Source: JBMNNU01 sp050942695
GTDB taxonomy: Bacteria; Chloroflexota; UBA6077
Reading direction: 5' to 3'
Length of the DNA stretch: 8,500 nt
NCBI GenBank assembly: GCA_050942695.1
Contig: JBMNNU010000133.1
Coordinates: forward strand, 1-8,500
Program-made: the position numbers and the translations under genes
Shown here: positions 1-5,899 of the stretch, one piece after another
Position numbering within the stretch: the first letter of the stretch is position 1
Layout of the letters: each line of letters opens with the position of its first letter
Notes under the pieces: generated by a model
The model's input: only the letters and a program-made list of their open reading frames with translations
Told to the model about the DNA's origin: nothing
The model's database searches: none

Positions 1-1185
1 ATTCCAACAGCCACTATCCTTCCACCCAATTTATCGGGTGAGAGGGCGCTCGGCTACGTTCGCGGGCTGGCCGTGGATATCGGCTCGAGGCCCAGCAACA
101 GCCCGGCATCCCAACAAGCAGCCCAAGACATACAGCGCCAACTTTCCTCCTTAGGGTACTCGGCGAGGATAGAGGATTACAGCTTTAGCCAATTCCAGGA
201 CCAAGAAACGGAGTTGCTGGTGAAGCAGCCTGAACTGGTGGAGTTAGCCGCCAAGAGCTTCATCTATACCGGCAGCGGGGTTGTGGAGGGGCCGCTTCTA
301 TTTTGCGGCTTGGGGCAGCCCTCCGATTTCCCCGACTCAACGCTGGCTGGCCAGATCGCCTTGATAGAGAGAGGAGGCGGGCTTACTTTCGAGGAAAAGG
401 TATCCAACGCGATGTCACGGGATGTGGCCGGCGTTATCGTATACAACGATCGCAACGGTGAATTCAGGGGCGCACTGGCCCGAGAGGCGACCGTTCCTGT
501 GGTGGCGATTTCCCAGGAGGATGGAAAACGGCTCAGCGAGCTCATCGGCAAAGGCCCCGTGGTGGTCGGAATGAAGGTGGAAGCGAAAACCGAAAGCTTC
601 AACGGCAGCAACGTTGTAGCCGTTCATAAGGGGACAGACAGCAGTAAGAAGTTGGTGGTAGGGGGACATTACGATTCGGTATCAGTTGGCCCCGGCGCGA
701 ACGACAACGCCTCGGGTGTCGGCACCCTTTTGGAGTTGGCAAGCGCTGTCCGTGGGCGCGAGTATCCGTTCGACATCGTATTTGTGGCATTTGGCGACGA
801 AGAGATCGGGCTGATCGGCAGCAAGAAGTACGTCGAATCGCTGGGGGAGCAGGAGAGATCGCAGATCGTTGCAATGGTGAATCTCGATATGGTAGGAGTG
901 GGGGATCATTTTGAAATCGAGGGAGATAAGGATCTGGCCGACCATACCATCGAACTCGCTATATCGCTTGGATACGAAGCGAGGGAGATGGCTTTGAAAC
1001 TCGGTATGTCCAGCGATCATGCGAGCTTCCTCGATGCCCAGATCCCCGCGGTGTTCATACATCGCGTCGACGACCCTTACTACCATACGAAACAGGACGC
1101 AGTAGACAACATCGCTGCTGAGCATCTGGAAGCGGCAGGCAAGATAGCTTACTACCTGATAGAAGAGCTTGCCAGGAGGAATTGA
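1..1185 (+). CDS. M28 family zinc aminopeptidase with PA domain (5' partial)
   Basis: This is a co-catalytic zinc exopeptidase of family M28, probably exported because PA-containing members usually are. The frame is open back to base 1, and the first 24 codons (from ATT) already encode the conserved N-terminal helix (LSGERALGYVRGLA followed by DIGSRPSNSP). The true start and any signal peptide therefore lie upstream. GTG at 73 is only the first start-like codon and is probably internal. Numbered from that GTG, a PA insert spans about residues 65-165. The catalytic domain follows, with expected ligands and catalytic acids His199 (GGHYDS), Asp211 (NDNASG), Glu243/Glu244 (DEEIG), Asp272 (NLDMVG) and His338 (YYHTK). 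All five sites are present, so it should be active. It stops at TGA 1183-1185, directly against the next start codon, which suggests translational coupling. The peptide substrate is unknown. Confidence 0.92.
   Translation: MPTATILPPNLSGERALGYVRGLAVDIGSRPSNSPASQQAAQDIQRQLSSLGYSARIEDYSFSQFQDQETELLVKQPELVELAAKSFIYTGSGVVEGPLLFCGLGQPSDFPDSTLAGQIALIERGGGLTFEEKVSNAMSRDVAGVIVYNDRNGEFRGALAREATVPVVAISQEDGKRLSELIGKGPVVVGMKVEAKTESFNGSNVVAVHKGTDSSKKLVVGGHYDSVSVGPGANDNASGVGTLLELASAVRGREYPFDIVFVAFGDEEIGLIGSKKYVESLGEQERSQIVAMVNLDMVGVGDHFEIEGDKDLADHTIELAISLGYEAREMALKLGMSSDHASFLDAQIPAVFIHRVDDPYYHTKQDAVDNIAAEHLEAAGKIAYYLIEELARRN
1174..1179 (+). promoter_or_regulatory. Shine-Dalgarno site deciding the zinc-ribbon start
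   Basis: A full AGGAGG lies inside the last codons of the peptidase gene, six bases before ATG 1186. It selects this ATG over the overlapping TTG at 1182, which opens a different frame without recognisable protein features. Confidence 0.75.
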
Positions 1186-1335
1186 ATGGAGCTACCTATC
1201 CCTCCGTGGTTGAACGTGATACTCCGATACTGCCCGAACTGCCGCAATACATATCCACCATCTGTAGAGCGCTGTCCTCGCTGTGGGGAGATGCTTATCG
1301 ATCGGGTGGAACGGGAGGAAGTGGAAGAGCAGTAG
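1186..1335 (+). CDS. Small zinc-ribbon protein, 49 aa
   Basis: This short gene encodes 49 residues beginning MELPIPPWLN. Two knuckles, CPNC (Cys16, Cys19) and CPRC followed by GE (Cys30, Cys33), are separated by ten residues. That is the usual geometry of a minimal zinc-ribbon that binds one zinc ion. The tail is strongly charged and acidic (EREEVEEQ). The ATG directly follows the peptidase TGA and has an AGGAGG site at optimal spacing, so the two are probably co-translated. A strong hairpin follows within seven bases of the stop. The real protein is supported by the paired cysteines, the SD and the abrupt end of the frame before the terminator. Its function is unknown. Free-standing ribbons of this type can be nucleic-acid or protein-binding accessory factors, but nothing here decides this. 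Confidence 0.78.
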   Translation: MELPIPPWLNVILRYCPNCRNTYPPSVERCPRCGEMLIDRVEREEVEEQ

Positions 1336-1341
1336 ATGTAA

Positions 1342-1370
1342 GGGGCCGGCATTCATACCGGCCCCCGTTT
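1342..1370. terminator. Intrinsic terminator between convergent genes
   Basis: A perfect 8-bp stem, GGGGCCGG (1342-1349) and CCGGCCCC (1358-1365), encloses an 8-base loop and is followed on the plus strand by CGTTT. It lies between the stop of the zinc-ribbon gene (1335) and the stop of the minus-strand dehydrogenase gene (1377), and could end transcription from both sides. The T-tract is short on either strand, so efficiency is uncertain. Confidence 0.7.
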
Positions 1371-1376
1371 AGGACC

Positions 1377-2417
1377 CTATGCGGCTCCTAGCTCTTTTGC
1401 CAACTGTTCGATCTGATCGAGGATAACCACGGGGTAAGAGATTCCCTCGGCCATGTGGCGAACCCGGTTGTTATACTCGATCTCGCCAGGGAGCAAAATA
1501 CCCGTCGATCCGGGGGCCAACCTGCCGGCCTTCAGCCTTTCGATCAGTTGGTCCATCCGATCCTTGAACTCCTTCAGCGGCATGAACTTCTCGACGTCTA
1601 TAGCCATGAAGAAATGGGAGTAGTTCTGCTCTTTCTGGCGGTACTTCTCCAGGCCTTGATTGGCGCCAAAGCGGCCACCGCTCAGCACGCCGGATAGAAC
1701 GTCGAGGATAATCGCCAGTCCATAGCCCTTTACTCCGCCTAGGGGTAGCATTGCGCCTTTCTTAGCCTCGTAAGGGTCGTCCGTGGGGTTGCCTTCATGA
1801 TCGATAGCCCAACCTAAGGGTATCTTCTCCCCTTTCTCGATAGCCTGCGTTACCTTGCTTGCGGCGACGACTGCCGTCGCCATATCCAGGTTGACGCTCC
1901 AGGGTTTATTGGATGGAACGGCCCAGGATAGGGGATTTAGGCCGATGGTTGGATCTATGCCACCGTAAGGGGCCATCAAGACGCCACCGTTGGTCACCGC
2001 GTGCCCGATACAACCCGCGTCGGCTGCCATCTGGGAGTAATATGCCATAGCGCCGCAATGGCGGGCGTTGGCTACGGTAGCGGCTCCGATGCCGTGCTCC
2101 TTGGCTTTTTTGATGCAGTGCTCCATAGCCTTTACTGATACCAGGTGCCCAAGCGAGTCGTCGGCCTCGAAGGCTGCGGTTACAGTGGACTCGGCAACCA
2201 CTCTAATCTGGGGATTCAGATTGACCCACCCGTCTCGAATCCACTTGGTGTAGGTAGGGACGAAGCGAGTCCCATGAGAAAATACGCCTCTCAGATCGGC
2301 GTCGACCAGGATATCCCCCATCTTCTCCGCATCTGCTTGGGGCATCCCCAGGCCGGAGAAGATCCCAACGGTCAACGAGCGCAATCTATCGGCTTTAACG
2401 ATACGATACTCGGTCAT
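1377..2417 (-). CDS. Malate/L-lactate dehydrogenase family (PF02615) oxidoreductase
   Basis: This encodes a 346-aa NAD(P)H-dependent oxidoreductase of the Ldh_2 family, a fold distinct from classical Rossmann MDH/LDH. Members interconvert 2-hydroxy and 2-oxo acids (malate, lactate, sulfolactate, ureidoglycolate) or reduce cyclic imines. The length is normal. Family landmarks are the N-terminal helix ending in GVFSHGTRF (His48, the conserved active-site region), NARHCGAMAYY (His120), the glycine-rich VTNGG and GLNPLSWAVPS stretch (about 142-169), NLDMATA (about 176-182) and LPLGGVKGYGLA (Lys230). The ATG at 2417 has AAGGAG (2428-2423) five bases upstream, which fixes the start. It is the last gene of the co-oriented thiolase/ThDP-enzyme/dehydrogenase series, 134 bp after the ThDP gene. 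The substrate cannot be assigned; malate or another 2-oxo acid made or used by the neighbours is plausible. Confidence 0.9.
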   Translation of the reverse strand: MTEYRIVKADRLRSLTVGIFSGLGMPQADAEKMGDILVDADLRGVFSHGTRFVPTYTKWIRDGWVNLNPQIRVVAESTVTAAFEADDSLGHLVSVKAMEHCIKKAKEHGIGAATVANARHCGAMAYYSQMAADAGCIGHAVTNGGVLMAPYGGIDPTIGLNPLSWAVPSNKPWSVNLDMATAVVAASKVTQAIEKGEKIPLGWAIDHEGNPTDDPYEAKKGAMLPLGGVKGYGLAIILDVLSGVLSGGRFGANQGLEKYRQKEQNYSHFFMAIDVEKFMPLKEFKDRMDQLIERLKAGRLAPGSTGILLPGEIEYNNRVRHMAEGISYPVVILDQIEQLAKELGAA

Positions 2418-2436
2418 GATTGCTCCTTAATTTATC

Positions 2437-2529
2437 TGTTCTAAGTCCTGAGTCCTGCACCCTAAGTTTTGTGCCCTGTGGCTGGTTCGATATCTTGAGC
2501 CTAATCAAAGAACGTAGAACTCAAAACTC
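2437..2529. repeat. Degenerate 7-bp tandem repeats in the spacer between dehydrogenase and ThDP genes
   Basis: The 134-bp spacer (2418-2551) holds two in-phase heptamer runs. The first (2437-2485) has AGTCCTG twice in perfect tandem (2444-2450, 2451-2457), flanked in the same register by TGTTCTA, CACCCTA, AGTTTTG, TGCCCTG and TGGCTGG. The second (2509-2529) reads AGAACGT, AGAACTC, AAAACTC. No clear promoter or terminator was found here apart from the SD of the downstream gene. Confidence 0.6.
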
Positions 2530-2551
2530 CTTTAGCACTCGGTACGCAGCA

Positions 2552-4243
2552 TTATATTTTCTTCGGTCCGTTAGGGCCGGGTTGAGGAACCAGCTTCTTG
2601 GTTACAAACTCCACAACGGCGGGGATACCATCATCGATCTTAGCGATGGCCCGCTTAATTGCCGGGGTGATCTGATCGGGTGTTTGTACCCGCTCGGCGT
2701 AGGCGCCCAGGGATTTGGCGACACCCACGTAGTCCCCAGTCAGATCAACCATTGTGAATCGGCTGTTAAACTGGTTCTCCTGGATATCCATAACTATGCC
2801 CATTGAGCTGTTGTTGTACAGCAGCGTCAGGGTGGGGATCTGGTTTCGAACGGCTGTTTCGAGATCCAAGCCGACCATGCCGAAGGAGCCATCACCGATG
2901 ATCGTAGCTACAAGTTTTTCTGGATAGGCCAACTTCATTCCGATGGTTGCGCCCAACGACCAACCCATCTCGCTCTGCATACCCATACCTACGAAGCCGA
3001 AGGGTACTGTGGCCTCGTAATGGTGGCAGGAGTGGCCGCGAACGGCGCCGGCGTCGTGGGTGAGAATCGTGTTATCCCGGTCGACGGCGTGCATGAATTC
3101 CCAGGTGACTCGGAAGGGGTTGATCGGCACCTCGTCCGAGGTAAGCAAAGGCATCCACATATCGAGCCATTCCTGTTTAGCCTTGGCCACTTCCAGTGTC
3201 ACTTCGGGCTTAACGCTCCGCTTAGCCTTTGGCAAACGGTCCTCGAGGGCGACCGCGAGGTCGGCCAGCGCTGCTTTCGCGTCCCCGACGAGGGCAACGT
3301 CGGCCATATAGCAACGATGGATCTCGGACCAGTCGATGTGTGAATGGATCAATTTCACGCCTTCAGGCCAGGGCTTCATAGTCGTGGCCATATCTCTGAA
3401 GCCGTTGCCTACTGCGAGGAGACAATCGGTCTGCTGGGCGAACTTGTGGGCCATGGATGTGCCCAGCCGCGACTGAGGGAAGCCGCCAAAACCGACGGAT
3501 AGCGGATGGTTTTCGGGGAATGCACTTTTTCCTCCGAGCGTGGTCATCACCGGCGCGCTCAGAAGCTCGGCAACCCTGATCAGCTCAGGTGTAGCGCCGG
3601 CCTGCAGTACGGCTGAGCCCGCGTAGATCAACGGCCGTTTAGCCGCCAGCAGCATATCGGCTGCTTCCTCGATAGAGGATGCGTCGGGTCTCCATTTGGA
3701 TGTCGCTGGCACCGGTTTATAGGAGAACTTACTGCCGTCGAACTCCTCGGCCATCACGTCCGAAGGCATCTCAAGCATGACAGGACCCGGCCTGCCGTTC
3801 TTCAATGCGTTGAAGGCTAGTCGGACTATATTAGGTACACGCCATGGGAGGTTGATAACCCCCTCCCACTTGGTGACGGTGCGAAAGATCTCTTGCAGAT
3901 GCATCTCTTGGGCACTAGCGCCCGCGCCCGCTCTGGCGCGCACAGTCTGCCCGAGGAGTGCTAATACTGGCACCGAATCAGAGTAGCTCTGAGCCACCCC
4001 CGCGAAGATATGCGCTGCTCCAGGTCCCATTACAGCCATGCAAGCTCCCGGTTTGCCGCTCACCCTTGCGTACCCGTCGGCCAGGTCCGCCGCCACTCGC
4101 TCGTGCCGGGTCAGAATTGTCCTAATCTCGGGAGCTGCAAGCAAAGCATCTGATATCTCCATCGTAGACCCCGAGGTTATGCCTGCTACGAAAGGAATAC
4201 CCTCAGCCTGCAAACATTTAACTAGTGCATCAGCGCCTCTCAC
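2552..4243 (-). CDS. Thiamine-diphosphate-dependent enzyme, acetolactate-synthase-like
   Basis: This 563-aa protein has the standard three-domain layout: N-terminal PYR domain (about 1-165), central domain (about 185-335) and C-terminal PP domain (about 370-550). The cofactor-activating glutamate is Glu48 in TRHERVAADLADGYAR. The conserved MGPGAAH loop follows at about 72-78. The ThDP/Mg signature starts at Gly450-Asp451-Gly452 and ends at Asn477-Asn478, the expected spacing. The RFDDR-like segment typical of true biosynthetic acetolactate synthases is missing; the matching stretch reads VGNGFRDMATT. No regulatory subunit gene (ilvN) is adjacent. A decarboxylase or carboligase acting on a 2-oxo acid is therefore likelier than branched-chain amino-acid synthesis. 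Oxalyl-CoA decarboxylase, benzoylformate decarboxylase or glyoxylate carboligase roles cannot be separated from sequence reading alone. The start is GTG at 4243, set by a strong SD. It lies between the thiolase and dehydrogenase genes. Confidence 0.9.
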   Translation of the reverse strand: MRGADALVKCLQAEGIPFVAGITSGSTMEISDALLAAPEIRTILTRHERVAADLADGYARVSGKPGACMAVMGPGAAHIFAGVAQSYSDSVPVLALLGQTVRARAGAGASAQEMHLQEIFRTVTKWEGVINLPWRVPNIVRLAFNALKNGRPGPVMLEMPSDVMAEEFDGSKFSYKPVPATSKWRPDASSIEEAADMLLAAKRPLIYAGSAVLQAGATPELIRVAELLSAPVMTTLGGKSAFPENHPLSVGFGGFPQSRLGTSMAHKFAQQTDCLLAVGNGFRDMATTMKPWPEGVKLIHSHIDWSEIHRCYMADVALVGDAKAALADLAVALEDRLPKAKRSVKPEVTLEVAKAKQEWLDMWMPLLTSDEVPINPFRVTWEFMHAVDRDNTILTHDAGAVRGHSCHHYEATVPFGFVGMGMQSEMGWSLGATIGMKLAYPEKLVATIIGDGSFGMVGLDLETAVRNQIPTLTLLYNNSSMGIVMDIQENQFNSRFTMVDLTGDYVGVAKSLGAYAERVQTPDQITPAIKRAIAKIDDGIPAVVEFVTKKLVPQPGPNGPKKI

Positions 4244-4250
4244 CCTGTAC

Positions 4251-4258
4251 TCACCTCC
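4251..4258 (-). promoter_or_regulatory. Shine-Dalgarno site fixing the GTG start of the ThDP enzyme
   Basis: On the minus strand GGAGGTGA lies seven bases before GTG 4243. The ATG at 4260-4258 is out of frame and meets a stop within seven codons, so the GTG is the real start. Confidence 0.75.
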
Positions 4259-4267
4259 ATATTATCC

Positions 4268-4283
4268 AACAGTTCACACTGTT
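4268..4283. promoter_or_regulatory. Perfect 6-4-6 dyad at the ThDP gene start (possible operator)
   Basis: AACAGT (4268-4273) and ACTGTT (4278-4283) form a perfect dyad around four bases, ten bases upstream of the ThDP-enzyme SD. On the minus strand it lies between a weak TTCAAG (4290-4285) and GATAAT (4266-4261), which are 18 bp apart, the position where repressors often bind. However, a start site set by that -10 would fall inside the SD, so the promoter reading is doubtful. The dyad itself is plain. Confidence 0.35.
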
Positions 4284-4388
4284 ACTTGAACGGGAATTCT
4301 TACGAAAAAGCGCCTTGGCGATACCGACGGCAAACAATAGGCTATCTTACTGATGAATGAACGAAAATGCAAAAGCTACTATTATGTC

Positions 4389-4443
4389 AAACAGACGACG
4401 TTGCGCCTTGAGTCGATGTTCCAAGGAACAACGTCGTCTGTTT
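4389..4443. repeat. 15-bp perfect inverted repeat, long hairpin (possible terminator after thiolase)
   Basis: The arms AAACAGACGACGTTG (4389-4403) and CAACGTCGTCTGTTT (4429-4443) are exact reverse complements around a 25-base loop. Inside, CCTTG (4406-4410) can pair with CAAGG (4422-4426); alternatively TGTTCC and GGAACA (4417-4430) form a competing dyad that uses part of the right arm. On the minus strand the hairpin begins 12 bases after the thiolase stop codon and ends in TTT, so it may terminate thiolase transcription. The T-run is short, and a small mobile or REP-like element is also possible. Confidence 0.6.
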
Positions 4444-4460
4444 ACTGTTTACGTGTTACT
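4433..4460. repeat. Degenerate heptamer run overlapping the thiolase stop
   Basis: Four in-phase 7-mers, GTCGTCT, GTTTACT, GTTTACG and TGTTACT, run from inside the right arm of the adjacent inverted repeat to the thiolase stop codon (4458-4456 on the minus strand). They have the same period as the repeats near 2437-2529 and 8141-8189. Confidence 0.5.
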
Positions 4461-5640
4461 CGCCCTCTAGAACCATGGCTCCGGCGTTTCCGCCGTTGCC
4501 GCAGATCGTGGCGACGCCTAGAGGGGTGCCTGTCTCCTTCATTATCTCCATGAGGGAGAGCACGATCCTAGCTCCCGAAGCCCCCACGGGGTGGCCCATT
4601 GCTATCGCTCCGCCCCGCAGGTTAACACGATCTGCCTCCAGCCCAAGATCCTGCATACAGGCCAACGTCTGGGCGGCGAACGCCTCGTTGATCTCCACGA
4701 CCCCCATATCCTGGATGGTCAAGCCAGCCCTATCCAAAGCCTTTTTGGTAGCTGGGACGGGGGCGATGCCGAAGTCGGCGGGTTCAACCGAAGCCGTCGC
4801 CCAGGAACGTATCTTGGCCACTATGGGCAGGCCCAGTTCCTTTGCCTTTGCCCTGGAAGCAACCACGAGGGCTACCGACCCATCGGTGATCCCACAGGCG
4901 TTTCCGGCTGTGATAGTACCATCCTTGGCAAAGACCGGCGGCAGCTTAGCCAGCTTCTCCATAGAGGTATCCGGCCTTACCTGCTCGTCATCCTTGAACA
5001 CTAAAGGAGGTCCCTTCCTTTGAGGGATTTCAAGGGGAATGATGGTGCGGGCGTGGAACGACTCCTTGAACTCCACCGCGCGTTTATGCGACAGAAGAGC
5101 CCACTCGTCCTGAGCTTCGCGGCTGATGCCCCGTTTGAAAGCCAACGCCTGGGTCAGCTCCCCCATGTGTTTCCCAGTCAGCGGATCGATGAAGCCGTCC
5201 TTGAACATGGCATCGATCAATCTAGCGTCCCCCATTTTCGTGCCCCACCTGGTATCCGGACTGAGATATGGGATGCTACTCATATGTTCGCTTCCACCGG
5301 CCACGATAAGGTCGGCCTCCCCTAAAGTAATTGCCTGGGCAGCGAACATGATGGCCTTAATGCTGGATACGCAGGCCTGCTGGATTGTGACAGCCGGGCA
5401 ATTGACAGGAAGCCCGCCGTTGATGGCCATGAGCCTGCCGGGGTTGGGGCCGTTGCACGCCTGGCGCGCGTGCCCGATGATGCACTCTTCAACCAGTGAT
5501 GGATCAACCCCGGTCGCCGCCAGTGTACCTTTGATAACCTGCGCGCCGATCTCCACGGCAGAGAGATCCTTGATGGTGCCACCGAATTTTCCAATTGCGG
5601 TGCGCTTCCCACCAATCAGTACGACATCCCTGTCTCCCAT
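4456..5640 (-). CDS. Thiolase family protein (acetyl-CoA acetyltransferase-like)
   Basis: This 394-aa protein has the usual length of a thiolase, which catalyses reversible acyl-CoA condensation or thiolysis in the cytoplasm. The catalytic set is in the expected places: nucleophile Cys90 (IQQACVSS), Asn318 in NEAF, His350 in GGAIAMGHPVGASG, and the second active-site Cys380 (TICGNGG). MGE at 159-161 and TAGNACGITDGS at 244-255 are the other family landmarks. Three positions depart from the commonest consensus: CVSS for C(A/V)SG, TDGS for NDGA, and CGNGG for the usual CxGGG loop. This suggests a divergent clade with uncertain chain-length preference. The ATG at 5640 has GAGG (5649-5646) five bases upstream. 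It is the first gene of the minus-strand cluster, preceded by a good promoter and divergent from fumC. A beta-oxidation or acetoacetyl-CoA role is plausible but unproven. Confidence 0.92.
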   Translation of the reverse strand: MGDRDVVLIGGKRTAIGKFGGTIKDLSAVEIGAQVIKGTLAATGVDPSLVEECIIGHARQACNGPNPGRLMAINGGLPVNCPAVTIQQACVSSIKAIMFAAQAITLGEADLIVAGGSEHMSSIPYLSPDTRWGTKMGDARLIDAMFKDGFIDPLTGKHMGELTQALAFKRGISREAQDEWALLSHKRAVEFKESFHARTIIPLEIPQRKGPPLVFKDDEQVRPDTSMEKLAKLPPVFAKDGTITAGNACGITDGSVALVVASRAKAKELGLPIVAKIRSWATASVEPADFGIAPVPATKKALDRAGLTIQDMGVVEINEAFAAQTLACMQDLGLEADRVNLRGGAIAMGHPVGASGARIVLSLMEIMKETGTPLGVATICGNGGNAGAMVLEGE

Positions 5641-5712
5641 AGTGACCTCAATTCTTCAAAAGCTGACGAAATCCGATTATTCCACAATTCGGAAAGATAA
5701 TACCGAAGCTGG

Positions 5713-5742
5713 ATGATAAGTATGCCCCTACAGACCTGTCAA
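5713..5742 (-). promoter_or_regulatory. Sigma-70-type promoter for the thiolase gene
   Basis: On the minus strand a consensus TTGACA (5742-5737) is followed after 18 bp by TATCAT (5718-5713), five of six matches to TATAAT. Transcription would begin near 5706 and give a leader of about 65 bases before the thiolase ATG at 5640. This is the best promoter in the 259-bp divergent spacer (5641-5899). I found no comparably good plus-strand promoter for the fumarase gene. Confidence 0.6.
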
Positions 5743-5815
5743 GCAACTATTTCGGGATATCGACGGCCAACCTGATAGTTAAGTATGTGGCGCGAACGGT
5801 ATTCGAAATCTTACG

Positions 5816-5855
5816 GCAGATTTGCAGCAGTTCGGCCGAATGGCCTGCAATCTGC
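5816..5855. promoter_or_regulatory. Long imperfect palindrome in the fumarase leader
   Basis: The outer arms GCAGATTTGCAG (5816-5827) and CTGCAATCTGC (5845-5855) are reverse complements apart from one extra base. They enclose a perfect 10-bp palindrome TTCGGCCGAA (5831-5840). The element ends 44 bases before the chosen fumarase start. It could be an operator or an RNA hairpin; no T-run follows, so it is not a typical terminator. Confidence 0.5.
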
Positions 5856-5885
5856 GAGGAAGTGATGCGGACATAGCAAGTATTT

Positions 5886-5890
5886 GGGAG
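5886..5890 (+). promoter_or_regulatory. Shine-Dalgarno-like site for the fumarase GTG start
   Basis: GGGAG lies nine bases before GTG 5900. It is a moderate site and helps place the start just ahead of the conserved RIERDTMG segment instead of at TTG 5822 or ATG 5840 in the same open frame. Confidence 0.45.
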
Positions 5891-5899
5891 ATACCAGGG

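Noticed and set aside
682..1125. 147-codon minus-strand frame inside the M28 peptidase gene
   Set aside because: It is antisense to the conserved zinc-binding core of the peptidase and has no recognisable motifs.
1182..1391. 69-codon frame from TTG 1182 overlapping the zinc-ribbon gene
   Set aside because: The frame runs through the terminator hairpin, has no domain signal, and competes with a frame that has ATG, an ideal SD and paired CxxC motifs.
1377..4243. Sulfolactate/sulfopyruvate (ComC with ComDE or Xsc) pathway
   Set aside because: PF02615 includes sulfolactate dehydrogenase and ThDP enzymes act on sulfopyruvate or sulfoacetaldehyde, but this ThDP protein is one 563-aa chain that looks like neither ComDE nor what I recall of Xsc, and no sulfonate gene is nearby.
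4305..4320. Minus-strand CGCCAAGGCG followed by CTTTTT as a terminator
   Set aside because: The stem is only three or four pairs, too short for a convincing intrinsic terminator, and it lies upstream of the ThDP gene, not right after a gene.
4385..4390. Minus-strand TTGACA as a -35 for the ThDP gene
   Set aside because: No acceptable -10 lies 16-19 bp downstream (TTTTCG at 17), and the hexamer overlaps the edge of the 15-bp inverted repeat.
4475..5716. Long plus-strand open frames opposite the thiolase gene
   Set aside because: They mirror the thiolase coding strand, have low-complexity Ser/Ala/Pro-rich translations and no family features, while the minus-strand thiolase is unambiguous.
5822..5899. 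Fumarase starting at TTG 5822 or ATG 5840
   Set aside because: The added residues do not resemble the class II fumarase N-terminus, they cover the leader palindrome, and no good SD precedes them. GTG 5900 gives the usual length and N-terminus.
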